DNA of 64,000 nt from contig JAANXD010000076.1 in assembly GCA_018263435.1 (NCBI GenBank), forward strand, positions 20,123 to 84,122, read 5' to 3'. This stretch comes from Candidatus Scalindua arabica. Its GTDB lineage: Bacteria > Planctomycetota > Brocadiia > Brocadiales > Scalinduaceae. The notes under the pieces are model-generated. The model saw only the letters and a list, made by a program, of their open reading frames with translations, ran no database searches and was not told the DNA's origin. Below are positions 44,851 to 54,778 of the stretch, in pieces. The position numbers and the translations under genes were made by a program. Within the stretch, counting starts at the first letter, position 1, and each line of letters opens with the position of its first letter.

Positions 44851-47800
44851 TCAGCATATCGACTCATACTCACACCACCTGCATTTCTCATTGGCCAATC
44901 TCTTAAACTCTCCATCCCTATGTGCCGTGAAGAAGTTGTCCAGGGTTAAGTCTAATTCTTTGCAGGCCTCTTCAGTTGTATCAACTACTACCGGCTTATC
45001 TGGCACAAGGAAGTAGAGTATGGTTCCATCAACCTCCGTGCTATAAATAGTTTCCAGTGCCCGGGCATAGAGCTGCATCTGAAGTTTATAGTACTGGACT
45101 TTTTCCGGTATTTCATCGGTGGTAATATCATTCGCCTTGTAGTCAATAATTTTTAACAAACCTTCATTGTTAAAATAGAAAAGATCTATCTGTCCTCTTA
45201 TAAGATTGTGTCTGTAATTAAATATAAATGATGTTTCCCGTTTCTGCTGTTTACCTGAAATTACTTCCTTGCCAATATCACTTTTGTAGAAAGAGTTTAC
45301 CCAGTTTGCAACAAGGTCAATACTCTTCCGGTTTGTATCCAACCCAAAGACGCTCAGCTCTTTTTTAATATATTCCTTAAGTTTGTCATCAGAAAGATGG
45401 TAGTTTTTAAAGACCCTGTGCACAATATTTCCCAGCTCGTGTCCCGGCAGCTCATCGTCTTTCAAATTGCTTCCATCTTCACCTTCGGCATAATCCGGCT
45501 CAGTCCAACATCTTTCGTTTATACCCTGCAGACCCAGAATAGAATTAAAATAATATAACTGTGGACAAAAGTGAAATTTGAGTATCTCTGTGACGGAGTA
45601 TACATAGTGACTGTTATCAACATCTACTGTGTGCGTGATTGTTGACAATATATTCTTGCCTGTATCAGCTATCTCTTTCGAGGGTGAAGGCGCCTTAATC
45701 TTATTACATGCTGCTATCTCTTTTTTGTATTGAGTCAGCAGTTTAATCTTTTTGCCCTCTTTTGGCCCGCCTGTACCAGTTCGGGCAGGCGGTTTGTTTT
45801 CATCTTTTATGCGAGTATGTCTTATCTCGACCGTTTGTAATGAATTCTGCCCTTGCTTATTGTCATCGAGTTTTATGATTTCCGGGTTATCTTTGGGGTC
45901 AGGGTTCAGGCCGAGAGTTGAAGAGACATAACCGTACCAATTACCACTGTCTTTATCTCCTTTGGTTCTGTTCTTGTTTATGCCTCCGGAAATTATCAGG
46001 TGTTCCTGTGCCCTCGTCATTGCTACAAAGAGCAAGCGCCTTGATTCCCGTAACTCCTTCTCTTTTGATTCATCACTGATTCGTTCATAACTCAGGGGTC
46101 TTTCCTCTTCATTAGTCGATGGGTTGAGTATCTTAAAGCTGATTCCATGGTTTCTTGAATACACAAAATAATCTGAAGGCCTTGTGTTGTCTCTGTCAAC
46201 GTCGGCAACAATAACAACCGGAAACTCTAACCCTTTAGCAGAATGTGTCGTAATCAATTTAACAACATCATCTTCCTCGGATTCTACCGGTGCTTCGGAT
46301 TCCCTGATCTCCCTGAACTTATAACCTTCTACAATCTCAATAAAATCTTTCAATGTCAGGGGTTCGAAGTCTTCCTGGTTTTTACACAGTTCGACAAGCT
46401 TCAGGAGGTTTGCATACCTTTTCTTCCCATTGGAGAAAAGAAGCATCTTTGATTGAAATTCTGTTTTCTTGAGGATGAAAGAGATCAGGTTCCATAATGA
46501 GGTTCTGGGCTTGATGCCTTGTACCTCATTCAGGAATTGTCTGAATTGAATAATCCTGTCCCGTGATTGTGTTTCTATTTCTTTTATGGAGCCAACTTCA
46601 TCCAGGGCCTGATAGAGAAGTCTGTTTTCATTGTTGTTATGGGCATAATCTGCCAGCCGGAAAAGGGCATCATCATTTATTCCGACAAACGGAGACTTTA
46701 AGACGGAGGCCAGGTTTATCTCATCTAGTGGTGATTCTATGACCTTCAGGAGATTTATTAGGTCAGTAATCTCCGTGGTATTAAAGAATCCCCTTCCGCT
46801 TACTACATAGTAAGGGACATCAAGATGTGACAGACTGTGTTCGTATAGTTTTATGTCTGTTGTACTCCGAAACAGGATGGCAATGTCTCTGTAAGATATA
46901 TTTCGTTCCCGTTCTCTTTTGTTTGTTATCCTGATCTCACCTTTATCTATAATCTCCTTTATTCTTTTTGCTATCTCCATTGATTCCCATTTCCTGGCCT
47001 CGGTCTTATCATTACCCTCCGCCACGATTATCTCAATTGAGGGAACCGGCTTGTCTGAGAATTCCGCACCTGCCTTTAACTGTTGAGTATTGTCTATGAA
47101 CGAACTAGAGACCTCCCCTCTTTCCCCTCCTTGGGAAGGAGGGGATGAAGGGGTGGTAGAATCAATGTGATTATTCTCCCGGTCGGCCGAGGTGTCTGAC
47201 CACAATCTGTCAAATATATGGTTGACTAAGTCGAGTACCTGCGGACGGCTCCTGAAGTTTTCATTCAGGCTTATTAAAGATTCCCGGTCGGAATCTTTCT
47301 GTATATCCTGAAATATCTCAACCTCTGCATCCCTGAAACCATAAATTGATTGCTTCTCATCACCCACAATGAATAAATTATCCTTTCTTCTTATGAGGTC
47401 TATTATGGTCTTTTGCAGTCTGCTTATATCCTGAAATTCATCTACCAGAATGTACCGGAACTTTTGTTTTATTTCTTTTGCTATCTGCTTGTTTTTCTTC
47501 AGCAATTCTATTGTTTTGACCTCAAGGTCTGTAAAGTCGATGAGGCTCTCTGCCCTTTTCCATTCCGAGTAGGCAATATCAAAATTCGCGAGAAAATCTC
47601 TTAACACCATCTTGATACCTGTCGAGTAATCCTCTGCGAGTAATCCAATAAGTGTTTTGAGTTCTTCGCGCAAGTTACTCAAAGTTTCTTTTGCATCCTT
47701 TGATACGGACAGGTTTATTACAGAGTGAATACCTTTGACTCTGTTTAATAATGCAAGGGTGTGGTTATCTGCAGTTGAATTTTTAGTTGTTTTTACCTCC

Positions 47801-48591
47801 CCTATTTCCCCTCCTTGCGAAGGAGGGGATGAGGGGTGGTGTTTTTCTTTGTACAGTTTGTTTATATCATTCTGCAGGTTTGAACCATTCCAACGTTCTA
47901 AAACGTAATTTACTTTGTCTCTGGTTTTCTCAGTTAATTTCTTTTCTGAGCAGATTTCTCTAATTTTGTTTATCAGTTTCTCAGCCTCGTTATAAGAACT
48001 AATGATTTCCTGAGACAGATCATCGGTGTTAACGGTTGCTGAGATAGGCACGCATGAGTTCCTGATCTTTTCGTAGAGCATAATGAGGTTTTCCTTGAAT
48101 GACTTTAACCTGCTTTTCTTTGAGTCGGTCTGTTTCCAGAATATGTCGTTCAGGAATGTATCCAGGCCTTTTGCCTCTGCCCATTTTTTGAGTGTGCTTT
48201 CTAATGTCAGTTCTTTGACCCTGCCGGCTTCGAGTTCGTCCATGACGCGGAACTGTGGGTCCAGCACCGCCTCTATTGCGTTTTCTCTGAGTAATCTGGA
48301 ACAAAAACTGTGGATGGTGGATAGATAAGCAAACTCTATCTCCTGACGCTCCTTCTCCATTCCCTTATCCTCGAAGGTCTTGGCGGCTCTTATCTTCATC
48401 TCGTTTGCCGCCTTCTCAGTGAAAGTCAGGGTGAGGATCTCATTGATTGGTATGTTGTGTTCGGTTACAAGATTCGCAAATCGTTCCACAAGTACGCGTG
48501 TCTTCCCTGAACCTGGCCCGGCGACAACACAGAGATCCCTGTCCGTAATCGTGACACCCTTTATTTGAGAATCTGTAAGTTTATTAGTCAT
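44851..48591 (-). CDS. addA: AddA/RecB-like helicase-nuclease
   Basis: UvrD-type superfamily 1 helicase fused to a RecB nuclease domain, 1246 aa, acting with AddB in DNA end resection and degradation of foreign DNA. Q motif LTDSQIKGV, Walker A AGPGSGKT (about 24-31), Walker B ILVDEFQDISRLQ, then TTHSAKGLEFPVVIVADVD and LLFVAMTRAQEHLIISGG. Nuclease motif IIDYKAND is near residue 1150. Cysteines in FHFCPQLYYF (about 1009) and CRWCEYESIC (last residues, Cx2Cx5C) suggest a 4Fe-4S cluster, unusual for AddA. Three repeat-derived insertions (at about 250-265, 478-494 and 932-940) sit in frame. Confidence 0.9.
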   Translation of the reverse strand: MTNKLTDSQIKGVTITDRDLCVVAGPGSGKTRVLVERFANLVTEHNIPINEILTLTFTEKAANEMKIRAAKTFEDKGMEKERQEIEFAYLSTIHSFCSRLLRENAIEAVLDPQFRVMDELEAGRVKELTLESTLKKWAEAKGLDTFLNDIFWKQTDSKKSRLKSFKENLIMLYEKIRNSCVPISATVNTDDLSQEIISSYNEAEKLINKIREICSEKKLTEKTRDKVNYVLERWNGSNLQNDINKLYKEKHHPSSPPSQGGEIGEVKTTKNSTADNHTLALLNRVKGIHSVINLSVSKDAKETLSNLREELKTLIGLLAEDYSTGIKMVLRDFLANFDIAYSEWKRAESLIDFTDLEVKTIELLKKNKQIAKEIKQKFRYILVDEFQDISRLQKTIIDLIRRKDNLFIVGDEKQSIYGFRDAEVEIFQDIQKDSDRESLISLNENFRSRPQVLDLVNHIFDRLWSDTSADRENNHIDSTTPSSPPSQGGERGEVSSSFIDNTQQLKAGAEFSDKPVPSIEIIVAEGNDKTEARKWESMEIAKRIKEIIDKGEIRITNKRERERNISYRDIAILFRSTTDIKLYEHSLSHLDVPYYVVSGRGFFNTTEITDLINLLKVIESPLDEINLASVLKSPFVGINDDALFRLADYAHNNNENRLLYQALDEVGSIKEIETQSRDRIIQFRQFLNEVQGIKPRTSLWNLISFILKKTEFQSKMLLFSNGKKRYANLLKLVELCKNQEDFEPLTLKDFIEIVEGYKFREIRESEAPVESEEDDVVKLITTHSAKGLEFPVVIVADVDRDNTRPSDYFVYSRNHGISFKILNPSTNEEERPLSYERISDESKEKELRESRRLLFVAMTRAQEHLIISGGINKNRTKGDKDSGNWYGYVSSTLGLNPDPKDNPEIIKLDDNKQGQNSLQTVEIRHTRIKDENKPPARTGTGGPKEGKKIKLLTQYKKEIAACNKIKAPSPSKEIADTGKNILSTITHTVDVDNSHYVYSVTEILKFHFCPQLYYFNSILGLQGINERCWTEPDYAEGEDGSNLKDDELPGHELGNIVHRVFKNYHLSDDKLKEYIKKELSVFGLDTNRKSIDLVANWVNSFYKSDIGKEVISGKQQKRETSFIFNYRHNLIRGQIDLFYFNNEGLLKIIDYKANDITTDEIPEKVQYYKLQMQLYARALETIYSTEVDGTILYFLVPDKPVVVDTTEEACKELDLTLDNFFTAHRDGEFKRLANEKCRWCEYESIC
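45772..45796. repeat. GC-rich repeat inside addA
   Basis: CCCGCCTGTACCAGTTCGGG + CAGGCGG is a near-palindromic repeat unit of the same family as those at 6653 and 25886. In the protein it gives PPARTGTGGP, between blocks that are otherwise family-like. Confidence 0.6.
47110..47157. repeat. palindromic repeat inside addA, copy 1
   Basis: ACCTCCCCTCTTTCCCCTCC + TTGGGAAGGAGGGGATGAAG + GGGTGG: a palindrome around CCCCTCCTTGGGAAGGAGGGG. In frame it encodes TPSSPPSQGGERGEV. A second copy at 47797-47842 encodes HPSSPPSQGGEIGEV. Confidence 0.75.
47797..47842. repeat. palindromic repeat inside addA, copy 2
   Basis: ACCTCCCCTATTTCCCCTCC + TTGCGAAGGAGGGGATGAGG + GGTGG. About 90% identical to the copy at 47110-47157 and inserted in the same gene in the same orientation, about 690 bp apart. 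Confidence 0.75.
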
Positions 48592-48670
48592 TGGTAATTA
48601 GTTTTTTGTCATTCGTAACCCCTGCCTACCGGCAGGCAGGCGTAACTCGCAACCCGCAACTCATCAATCC

Positions 48671-51600
48671 TTACCTGAGTCTCCATTTATCAATTCGGCA
48701 GACGTTTGCGAAATCGCAGTTTCCCTCACCACAGAAATCAATATTTGCCGGAGCAAGTTCAATCCTTCCTTTGCGGATTTCCCTTGAGAATTCGAGAATA
48801 TGGTTCTCCGCATCTTTCAGCCGTTTATTGAATTCTTTGTCATCAACGGCAAGTGATTTCCTTGCCGGTTTTATATTGAGCTTGAATTTGTCGATTAGTT
48901 CCTCATTATATATTCCCGTTTTTCTAGAGGTTTTCAGTGCGTAGAATTCAGCGGCGACAGGGACAACTCCAAACAGATCTCTCAGGGCAAGTATGTAGAT
49001 GGGCAGTTGCAGGTCGAGGCCCTCTTCAAGTTCTGTTAACCTGAATTCTGTTTGCCCGTATTTGTAGTCAATAATTATGCCGACTTTTTTTCCATCAACT
49101 TCTGAAACGTCAACTCTGTCAATCTTACCGGAAATCTCAATACCATCTTTATCCACATTACTGATTTTCAAGGTTTCACACTCTTCATTCCCAAATTCTT
49201 CTTCAAACATGGAGGGTTTGAATGTTGGCAGATTGGATTCCTTTTCCATGGCTTCAAATGCCAGTAGCGTATTAAGCATCTCATTTCTGGCCTTCAATTC
49301 ATCAAAGCCTGTAACCATTCCTCTGGTCTTCTGTTTGAAAACGTCATCAAATATCCCGGTTATATCTTTAGACTCTCCGGTATCTCTGAAATACTCCTCA
49401 AGTACCTTGTGAATGATAGTTCCCTGCATTAACAGATCCATGGATCTGGGAATGGCCTGCCTGAGTTTGAGTGTTGATCTGCCAAAATATTTGTAAGGGC
49501 ACTGGGCATAGTCTTTCAGCCTTGTGGGCGAAAACCTTGTACTTGTTTCACTGATCTTCTTTACTATCTTTTTATCAGAAAGTTTAAGCTTCAGGTTATT
49601 GTAGGAATCTATCAGTGTCGTTAATGTGGAGAGCTCTTTCCTGAGAGAAGCCTTATTGTTTTCTGCGATGTTATTATATAACCAGAGTGCGATTGCCTTT
49701 TCGTACCGCTCCCTTTCTGACACATAGGGGGTATTAAGGTGGTAATAGACAAAGTTCTTTGAATCGGTCGAAGTGATGATCTCTTCAGGTTCGGGAATTA
49801 TTTTTGAAAGGTTTCTCTGAATTGTGATTTTCTGACGTATCTTTTCCGGGAATAACTTCTGTGTGTCAGAGAGGAAAAAAGACGGCAGTGTTGGATTGCC
49901 ATCGCTGTTCGCTGACGGGTAAGACAAATAAAGCCTCTCCTTTGCACGCGTAACGGCGATATAGAACAGGTATCTCTCTTCGTCCATCTGCTCGCTTGCT
50001 TCTCTCAGGGCAATCTTTCCTGTGGCATTCAGTTTCTGTCTGTGAAAATCTTTCAGAAACAGATCTTCCCGTACCTGTCTGGGAAATTCTTTTTCGAGCA
50101 GGCCTCCCACAAAGATGACGGGCATTTCCCACTGTCTGGCTTCCAGGACATTGATAACGTTAACCACCTCTTTTCTCCTGTCTGTTTCCCTGTATGACGA
50201 TAAGGCCACCTGTGATTCAAGGATATGGTTGAATTTCCTGAATGTAAGGTTTCCTGTATTACCGGAAAGATCACCAAGGGTGGTGGTGTTAAGGATTGCC
50301 ATGAATTCCTTCAGGGCGCCTGCATCTGATTTCATCAACCCTGAGATTGCCTGATGATAATGATGGTTTACTTCATCAATAGATTTCACAGGCGGCGTAA
50401 ACGTCGGTTTGTAAAACAGGTTTACGATGTCAATATAGTATTTGCAATAATAGCTGAATGTATGCCTGCCTTCCAGGTTGGTGAAAATCTTCTTCAGTTC
50501 CTTCAGAAATTTGTTAACAGGTTTTAATTCGCTGGTAAGTTTCAGCCATTTATTGTAATCGTTAACAGTGCCTCTTTTCAGGTATTCCTGTACCAGTCTG
50601 TTTATAAGGTTTCCGTCTATGCCTGTGTTAGATTTTAAAACCTTCCAGACCGCTTCATCCTGCCACTTATCTGTAAAGATATGTGTTGTATTCATTATGG
50701 CCTTAATCAGGGGATTGTCTTTTAATGGTTTTCTGCCATATATTCTTACCGGGATGCTAAACCTGGTGAAAGTGTCTTCAACGATATCCCGATACTTTTC
50801 TATATTTCTGAATATTACGGCAATTTGACTGAAGGTATAACCATCTCGGTAAGTCAGCTTTCTTATCATGCGGGCAATCTGTTCAACCTCATCCTGCATG
50901 TTAGCAGCAGCCGTAATCCGCAATGACGTGCCGGAGCTATCAGGTTCCGGTATAACAATGTTTTCAGGTTGAGAGAATATGTTTGCTTCGATATGCCCTA
51001 ACATCCGGCTGGTCGTTCTTCTATTCTCATCAAGCCGCAATTCCCGGAGATTCAATTCCGAGAGTCTGGAATATGTTTTATGCGAGACCCGAAATGCGGG
51101 TGGTACAGGATCAGCAATTTGATATGGCAGGGTGACGTAGACGTTCGGTATAAGAGAAGCTAATTCTTTAATAAATTTCAGTTCGAGTTGTGTGTAATCA
51201 TGGAAACCGTCTATTAATAACAGTTCAACTTTGGAGAAAATATCCTTGTCCATTTGTGATAAGGCTTGTGACAGGAAATCTTCCCTGTCCATCAGGTTAT
51301 TTTTGTTAAGAGCTTTTTGATAGCGCTCGTAAAGCTTTACCAGTTCGTTACACTTCAGGTTAAGGGGTGAATAGTCATTGCTTGTTTGAATCCCTTTGAG
51401 TACGTCTTTAAAGGGAAGTGGGCCGAGTGAATTCTCTTTAATCTCTCTTACGAAATTCAGGAAAGCGGTTTTAAATCCTGCATAACCTGAGACCCCTGAA
51501 AAGTAACCTTTATAGGTGTCTTTAAGGATGTCTGAAAGGACCAGGTCCTTCTCACCTTCATTGATCAGTTTCTTGAGTGACGTGGTATCAACACTCTCCA

Positions 51601-51838
51601 GTATCTTATTTGCCAGTCCGGAGAATGTGACGAGTCCCGTGTCAAGATAACCCTTAAACTTTGAGCCCTGAACTTGTTTCAGGGTCAGTCCTCTGAGATG
51701 TTCGACCTGACTGTGGGTTGGCAGGATGAAGATTACACTGTCTTCTTTGTGTTCTTCAACGAAACGGGAATATTTCTGAAGGACAAGGTGTGTCTTACCG
51801 CTACCGGCCTTTCCTGAGACTAAAAACCTTTCTTGCAT
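48671..51838 (-). CDS. addB: AddB-like helicase-nuclease subunit
   Basis: A 1055-aa AddB/RexB-type protein: Walker A GKAGSGKTHL (about 8-17), a degenerate helicase core (LLIDGFHDYTQLELKFIKEL, LYFYIAVTRAKERLYLSYPS-like), and a C-terminal PD-(D/E)xK nuclease with GKIDRVDV and IIDYKYGQTEF. Iron-sulfur cysteines: QCPYKYFGR (about 783) and CGEGNCDFANVC near the C-terminus (Cx4Cx5C). Followed 79 nt later by addA, the usual order. Residues 51-58 (LTLKQVQG) derive from an in-frame palindromic repeat. Confidence 0.88.
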   Translation of the reverse strand: MQERFLVSGKAGSGKTHLVLQKYSRFVEEHKEDSVIFILPTHSQVEHLRGLTLKQVQGSKFKGYLDTGLVTFSGLANKILESVDTTSLKKLINEGEKDLVLSDILKDTYKGYFSGVSGYAGFKTAFLNFVREIKENSLGPLPFKDVLKGIQTSNDYSPLNLKCNELVKLYERYQKALNKNNLMDREDFLSQALSQMDKDIFSKVELLLIDGFHDYTQLELKFIKELASLIPNVYVTLPYQIADPVPPAFRVSHKTYSRLSELNLRELRLDENRRTTSRMLGHIEANIFSQPENIVIPEPDSSGTSLRITAAANMQDEVEQIARMIRKLTYRDGYTFSQIAVIFRNIEKYRDIVEDTFTRFSIPVRIYGRKPLKDNPLIKAIMNTTHIFTDKWQDEAVWKVLKSNTGIDGNLINRLVQEYLKRGTVNDYNKWLKLTSELKPVNKFLKELKKIFTNLEGRHTFSYYCKYYIDIVNLFYKPTFTPPVKSIDEVNHHYHQAISGLMKSDAGALKEFMAILNTTTLGDLSGNTGNLTFRKFNHILESQVALSSYRETDRRKEVVNVINVLEARQWEMPVIFVGGLLEKEFPRQVREDLFLKDFHRQKLNATGKIALREASEQMDEERYLFYIAVTRAKERLYLSYPSANSDGNPTLPSFFLSDTQKLFPEKIRQKITIQRNLSKIIPEPEEIITSTDSKNFVYYHLNTPYVSERERYEKAIALWLYNNIAENNKASLRKELSTLTTLIDSYNNLKLKLSDKKIVKKISETSTRFSPTRLKDYAQCPYKYFGRSTLKLRQAIPRSMDLLMQGTIIHKVLEEYFRDTGESKDITGIFDDVFKQKTRGMVTGFDELKARNEMLNTLLAFEAMEKESNLPTFKPSMFEEEFGNEECETLKISNVDKDGIEISGKIDRVDVSEVDGKKVGIIIDYKYGQTEFRLTELEEGLDLQLPIYILALRDLFGVVPVAAEFYALKTSRKTGIYNEELIDKFKLNIKPARKSLAVDDKEFNKRLKDAENHILEFSREIRKGRIELAPANIDFCGEGNCDFANVCRIDKWRLR
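51662..51690. repeat. CCTGAACTTGTTTCAGG palindrome inside addB
   Basis: AGCCCTGAACTTGTTTCAGG + GTCAGTCC is a palindromic unit of a type widespread in bacterial genomes. It encodes LTLKQVQG in the addB frame between VEHLRG and SKFKGYLD. Confidence 0.65.
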
Positions 51839-52234
51839 ATAGCTTTCTAATTTTTTACTAGCATCTACGAATATAAATGTATGTGAATAATTTTACTGCA
51901 CAAGTGTATTATCCAGAACCCCTCCCCCAAAAGATGTCCTACTGATAATTTTTGTAACCAAAAATAATATATTAATCAGGTTTTTGATTCTTTATTTTGG
52001 TCATTTGGTGTTATGATTTATTTGGGATTTGCTATTTAGGACTTGAATTTACAAAATCTATTTGTTGATCGTTATTATAAAAGAGTGGGGTTGTTTTGCA
52101 ATATAAAAGATTCTAGTGGCGGGTTTCACACAAAGCAACGAAGAACACAAAGAGAAAAACTATTGTCTTTTGTTTTATTTTTTTAAATTTTGTTTTCCTA
52201 GCGAACTCTGTGTCTTAGTGTGATTACTTATTTT
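51839..52234. repeat. spacer with second copy of the interspersed repeat
   Basis: No gene. 51992-52110 shares GGTCATTTGGTGTTATGATT + TATTTGGGATTTGC ... TATAAAAGAGTGGGGTTG with 6634-6806, without the GC-rich insert found there. It is followed by GCGGGTTTCACACAAAG-type sequence (52119-52160). Confidence 0.7.
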
Positions 52235-52606
52235 TTATGCATTTCGAAATATCCCACATTCTTTCCATATATTGCATTCCCTTTTTTGATCTGGTCCTTT
52301 GGTAATATCAAAATGGTTTTGATTAAGCGGTAACTTGTTTAAAATAAGATATTCATTTATTTTGCAATGGTCCCAATCTAAAATAGGAAAAAGCTGGCAT
52401 ATGCATTTATTATATTGAACAAAATTTGTGGTTTTTCTCTCTTCTGTTTCATGACTCATGACTCCTCCAAGCCATGCTTTAACTTTTAACTCTTTAAATC
52501 CTCTATTCAGGGGTTCATGTTTTATAATAGATACAACCTTATTGAAATAATCTGAATCCATATCACTCCAATTTGGATATTTCTCTTCAATGTTCATTAT
52601 TGGCAT
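52235..52606 (-). pseudogene. C-terminal half of a CysH-like PAPS/APS reductase
   Basis: 123 codons that align with the second half of phosphoadenylyl-sulfate reductases: EPLNRGFKELKVKAWLGGVM, then QLFPILDWDHCKINEYLILN, and the C-terminal KECGIF that replaces the catalytic ECGxH motif. The PP-loop N-terminal half is missing and nothing like it precedes it. The histidine after ECGI is Phe here. Probably inactive; it lies upstream, divergently, of the SulP transporter. It could instead be a short divergent member with another role. Confidence 0.6.
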
Positions 52607-53183
52607 AAAAACAAATAATTAAAAAAACAACGGTAGAAATAATCTTAATCCTTAGTTCAATAAGGAAATGTATATTTCCGAGAATAAATAAGTTTTTTCT
52701 TTAACGGCAAACTTAAATTATATATTTTTTTGTCTATTAATTCAAATAGTGATTTTAAGGTACTGCCAAAAAATTACCGACGGAGAACGACGGATCAAGT
52801 CTTCAAATGACAATTAAGAGAAATTTAACCACGGAAATCCCCGGACAAAAGACGCAGAGGACATAGCACGGAAAATCACAGAGGATAGAGACAAGTCCAG
52901 ACATATGACCAGTCTTGAGTATTATTATTGACACTACTCTGAGATTAATGTAACATGCATGTTTCTGTATTTGAATTTTGTGTGCATAAATCAGTAGTAG
53001 TATTACTCTCTCGCATCCATTAAGTACGTACGGCAAACTGACTCACGCTTTCCGGAACTCTTTGGAGCAGGTAGTTTATCCGGAAAGGACATTTCGTCTC
53101 TCCTTCTCCTCTGTATGCATACCACATTAGTACAATTGATTCCATAATCATCAGGAACATTTTATTACAAGTTACACAATATC
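52607..53183. repeat. 577-bp spacer upstream of the SulP gene with repeat
   Basis: Divergent spacer without a supported gene. 52815-52890 carries AATTTAACCACGGAAATCCC ... GACGCAGAGGACATAGCACG, a further copy of the ACCACG(G/A)AA repeat. The part before 53184 should hold the SulP promoter, but no clear boxes are visible. Confidence 0.6.
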
Positions 53184-54740
53184 ATGTTTAATTTTTTTAT
53201 CCAAAGACGTGCAAATATAAAGGATGACGTACTGTCCGGTCTCACTGTTGCACTGGCATTAATACCTGAAGCCGTTGCATTTTCCTTTGTCGCAGGTGTA
53301 GAGCCCCTGGTTGGTTTGTATGCGGCCTTTATTGTGGGGCTTATTACTGCGGTGGGCGGTGGCAGGCCGGGAATGATTTCGGGTGCCACAGGAGCACTGG
53401 CGGTAGTGATGATCGAGCTCGTCGCACAGCACGGTGTGGAGTACCTGTTTGCCGCGGTTGTACTGATGGGCATTATCCAGATAACGGCAGGACTTTTGCG
53501 TCTGGGCAAATATATCAGCCTGGTACCTCATCCTGTAATGCTGGGATTTGTTAACGGCCTTGCAATCGTAATCTTCCTCTCCCAGTTGCAGCATTTTAAA
53601 CTGCCGGGAGTAATGGGAGTATTGGCCTGGATGAACGGAACTACCTTATGGATTATGATAGCACTGGTTGCCTCAACAATGCTGATCATTTTCTTTGTGC
53701 CACGCTTAACGCGTGCAGTCCCCGCTCCACTGATCGCAATAATAGTGATCTCGGCAGTAGTAATAGGATTCAACATAAACACTCTGCAGGTAAAAGACAT
53801 GGCATCTGTTGCCGGAGGACTGCCACAGTTCCACCTGCCGATAGTTCCGCTGGACTGGCATACACTCAGCATTATCTGGCCATACTCCCTTATACTTGCC
53901 GCCGTCGGCCTCCTGGAGTCTCTGATGACATTATCTCTGGTAGATGAGATCACTGAAACCCGCGGTCAGAGCAACAGGGAATGCCTTGGACAGGGAGTCG
54001 CAAACGTAGTCGCAGGTTTCTTCGGAACAATGGGAGGGTGTGCCATGATAGGCCAGAGTATGATAAATGTTAATTCCGGAGGACGCAGACGTTTATCCGG
54101 TATTTCAGCCGCTATCTTCCTGCTCCTGTGTATTCTGTTTGGTTCCAGGTACATAGAGATGGTCCCTCTTGCCGCACTTGTAGGTGTTATGTTTATGGTG
54201 GTAGTGAGTACTTTTGAGTGGTCAAGCATCCGTATCATGCACAAGATGTCACGGTCTGATGCATTCGTGCTGGTCCTCGTATCCGGAGTGACGGTGTTTA
54301 CCGACCTTGCCATTGCAGTTCTGGCCGGAGTAATCGTATCTGCCCTTGTCTTTGCGTGGAAGAGCGGTAAGAATATACAGCTGAACTCACTCGTAAGCAC
54401 ACCAAGATTATCCGTCTATGGGCTGACAGGCCCATTGTTCTTCGGGTCTGTAAGAAAGTTCCTGAATTTTTTTGATCCGCATAAAGACCCGGACCATGTA
54501 GTCATAGACTTTAAACACTCCAAGGTGTGTGATCAGTCAGGCCTTGAGGCTATCAAATCCCTTTCCGAACGCTATTTTAATATCGGTAAACGCCTGCACC
54601 TGAAACATCTCAGCACGGACTGCCAACGCTTCTTGAAAAGCATGGAGGTCTTTGTAGACGTAAATGTTATCGTGAAACCGAAGTTCCGTATGGTGCCCAG
54701 CCACGAGCACCTGAAATTGGCACTCCCACCGGAAACTTAA
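53184..54740 (+). CDS. SulP-family anion transporter with STAS domain
   Basis: A 518-aa membrane transporter. SulP signature near the N-terminus: GLTVALALIPEAVAFSFVAG, then GLYAAFIVGLITAVGGGRPG; about 11-12 membrane segments to residue 395, followed by a STAS domain (LSVYGLTGPLFFGSVRKFLN, HVVIDFKHSKVCDQSGLEAI). Substrate is likely sulfate or bicarbonate. Next to a CysH-like fragment, sulfate is suggestive only. GC somewhat higher than the flanks. Confidence 0.9.
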   Translation: MFNFFIQRRANIKDDVLSGLTVALALIPEAVAFSFVAGVEPLVGLYAAFIVGLITAVGGGRPGMISGATGALAVVMIELVAQHGVEYLFAAVVLMGIIQITAGLLRLGKYISLVPHPVMLGFVNGLAIVIFLSQLQHFKLPGVMGVLAWMNGTTLWIMIALVASTMLIIFFVPRLTRAVPAPLIAIIVISAVVIGFNINTLQVKDMASVAGGLPQFHLPIVPLDWHTLSIIWPYSLILAAVGLLESLMTLSLVDEITETRGQSNRECLGQGVANVVAGFFGTMGGCAMIGQSMINVNSGGRRRLSGISAAIFLLLCILFGSRYIEMVPLAALVGVMFMVVVSTFEWSSIRIMHKMSRSDAFVLVLVSGVTVFTDLAIAVLAGVIVSALVFAWKSGKNIQLNSLVSTPRLSVYGLTGPLFFGSVRKFLNFFDPHKDPDHVVIDFKHSKVCDQSGLEAIKSLSERYFNIGKRLHLKHLSTDCQRFLKSMEVFVDVNVIVKPKFRMVPSHEHLKLALPPET

Positions 54741-54778
54741 AACACGGATGATTTAGAAGGAATACTAAAAGGAATACT

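Noticed and set aside
53259-54400. several antisense frames in the SulP gene
   Set aside because: Shadows caused by higher GC; the plus-strand SulP domains are unmistakable.
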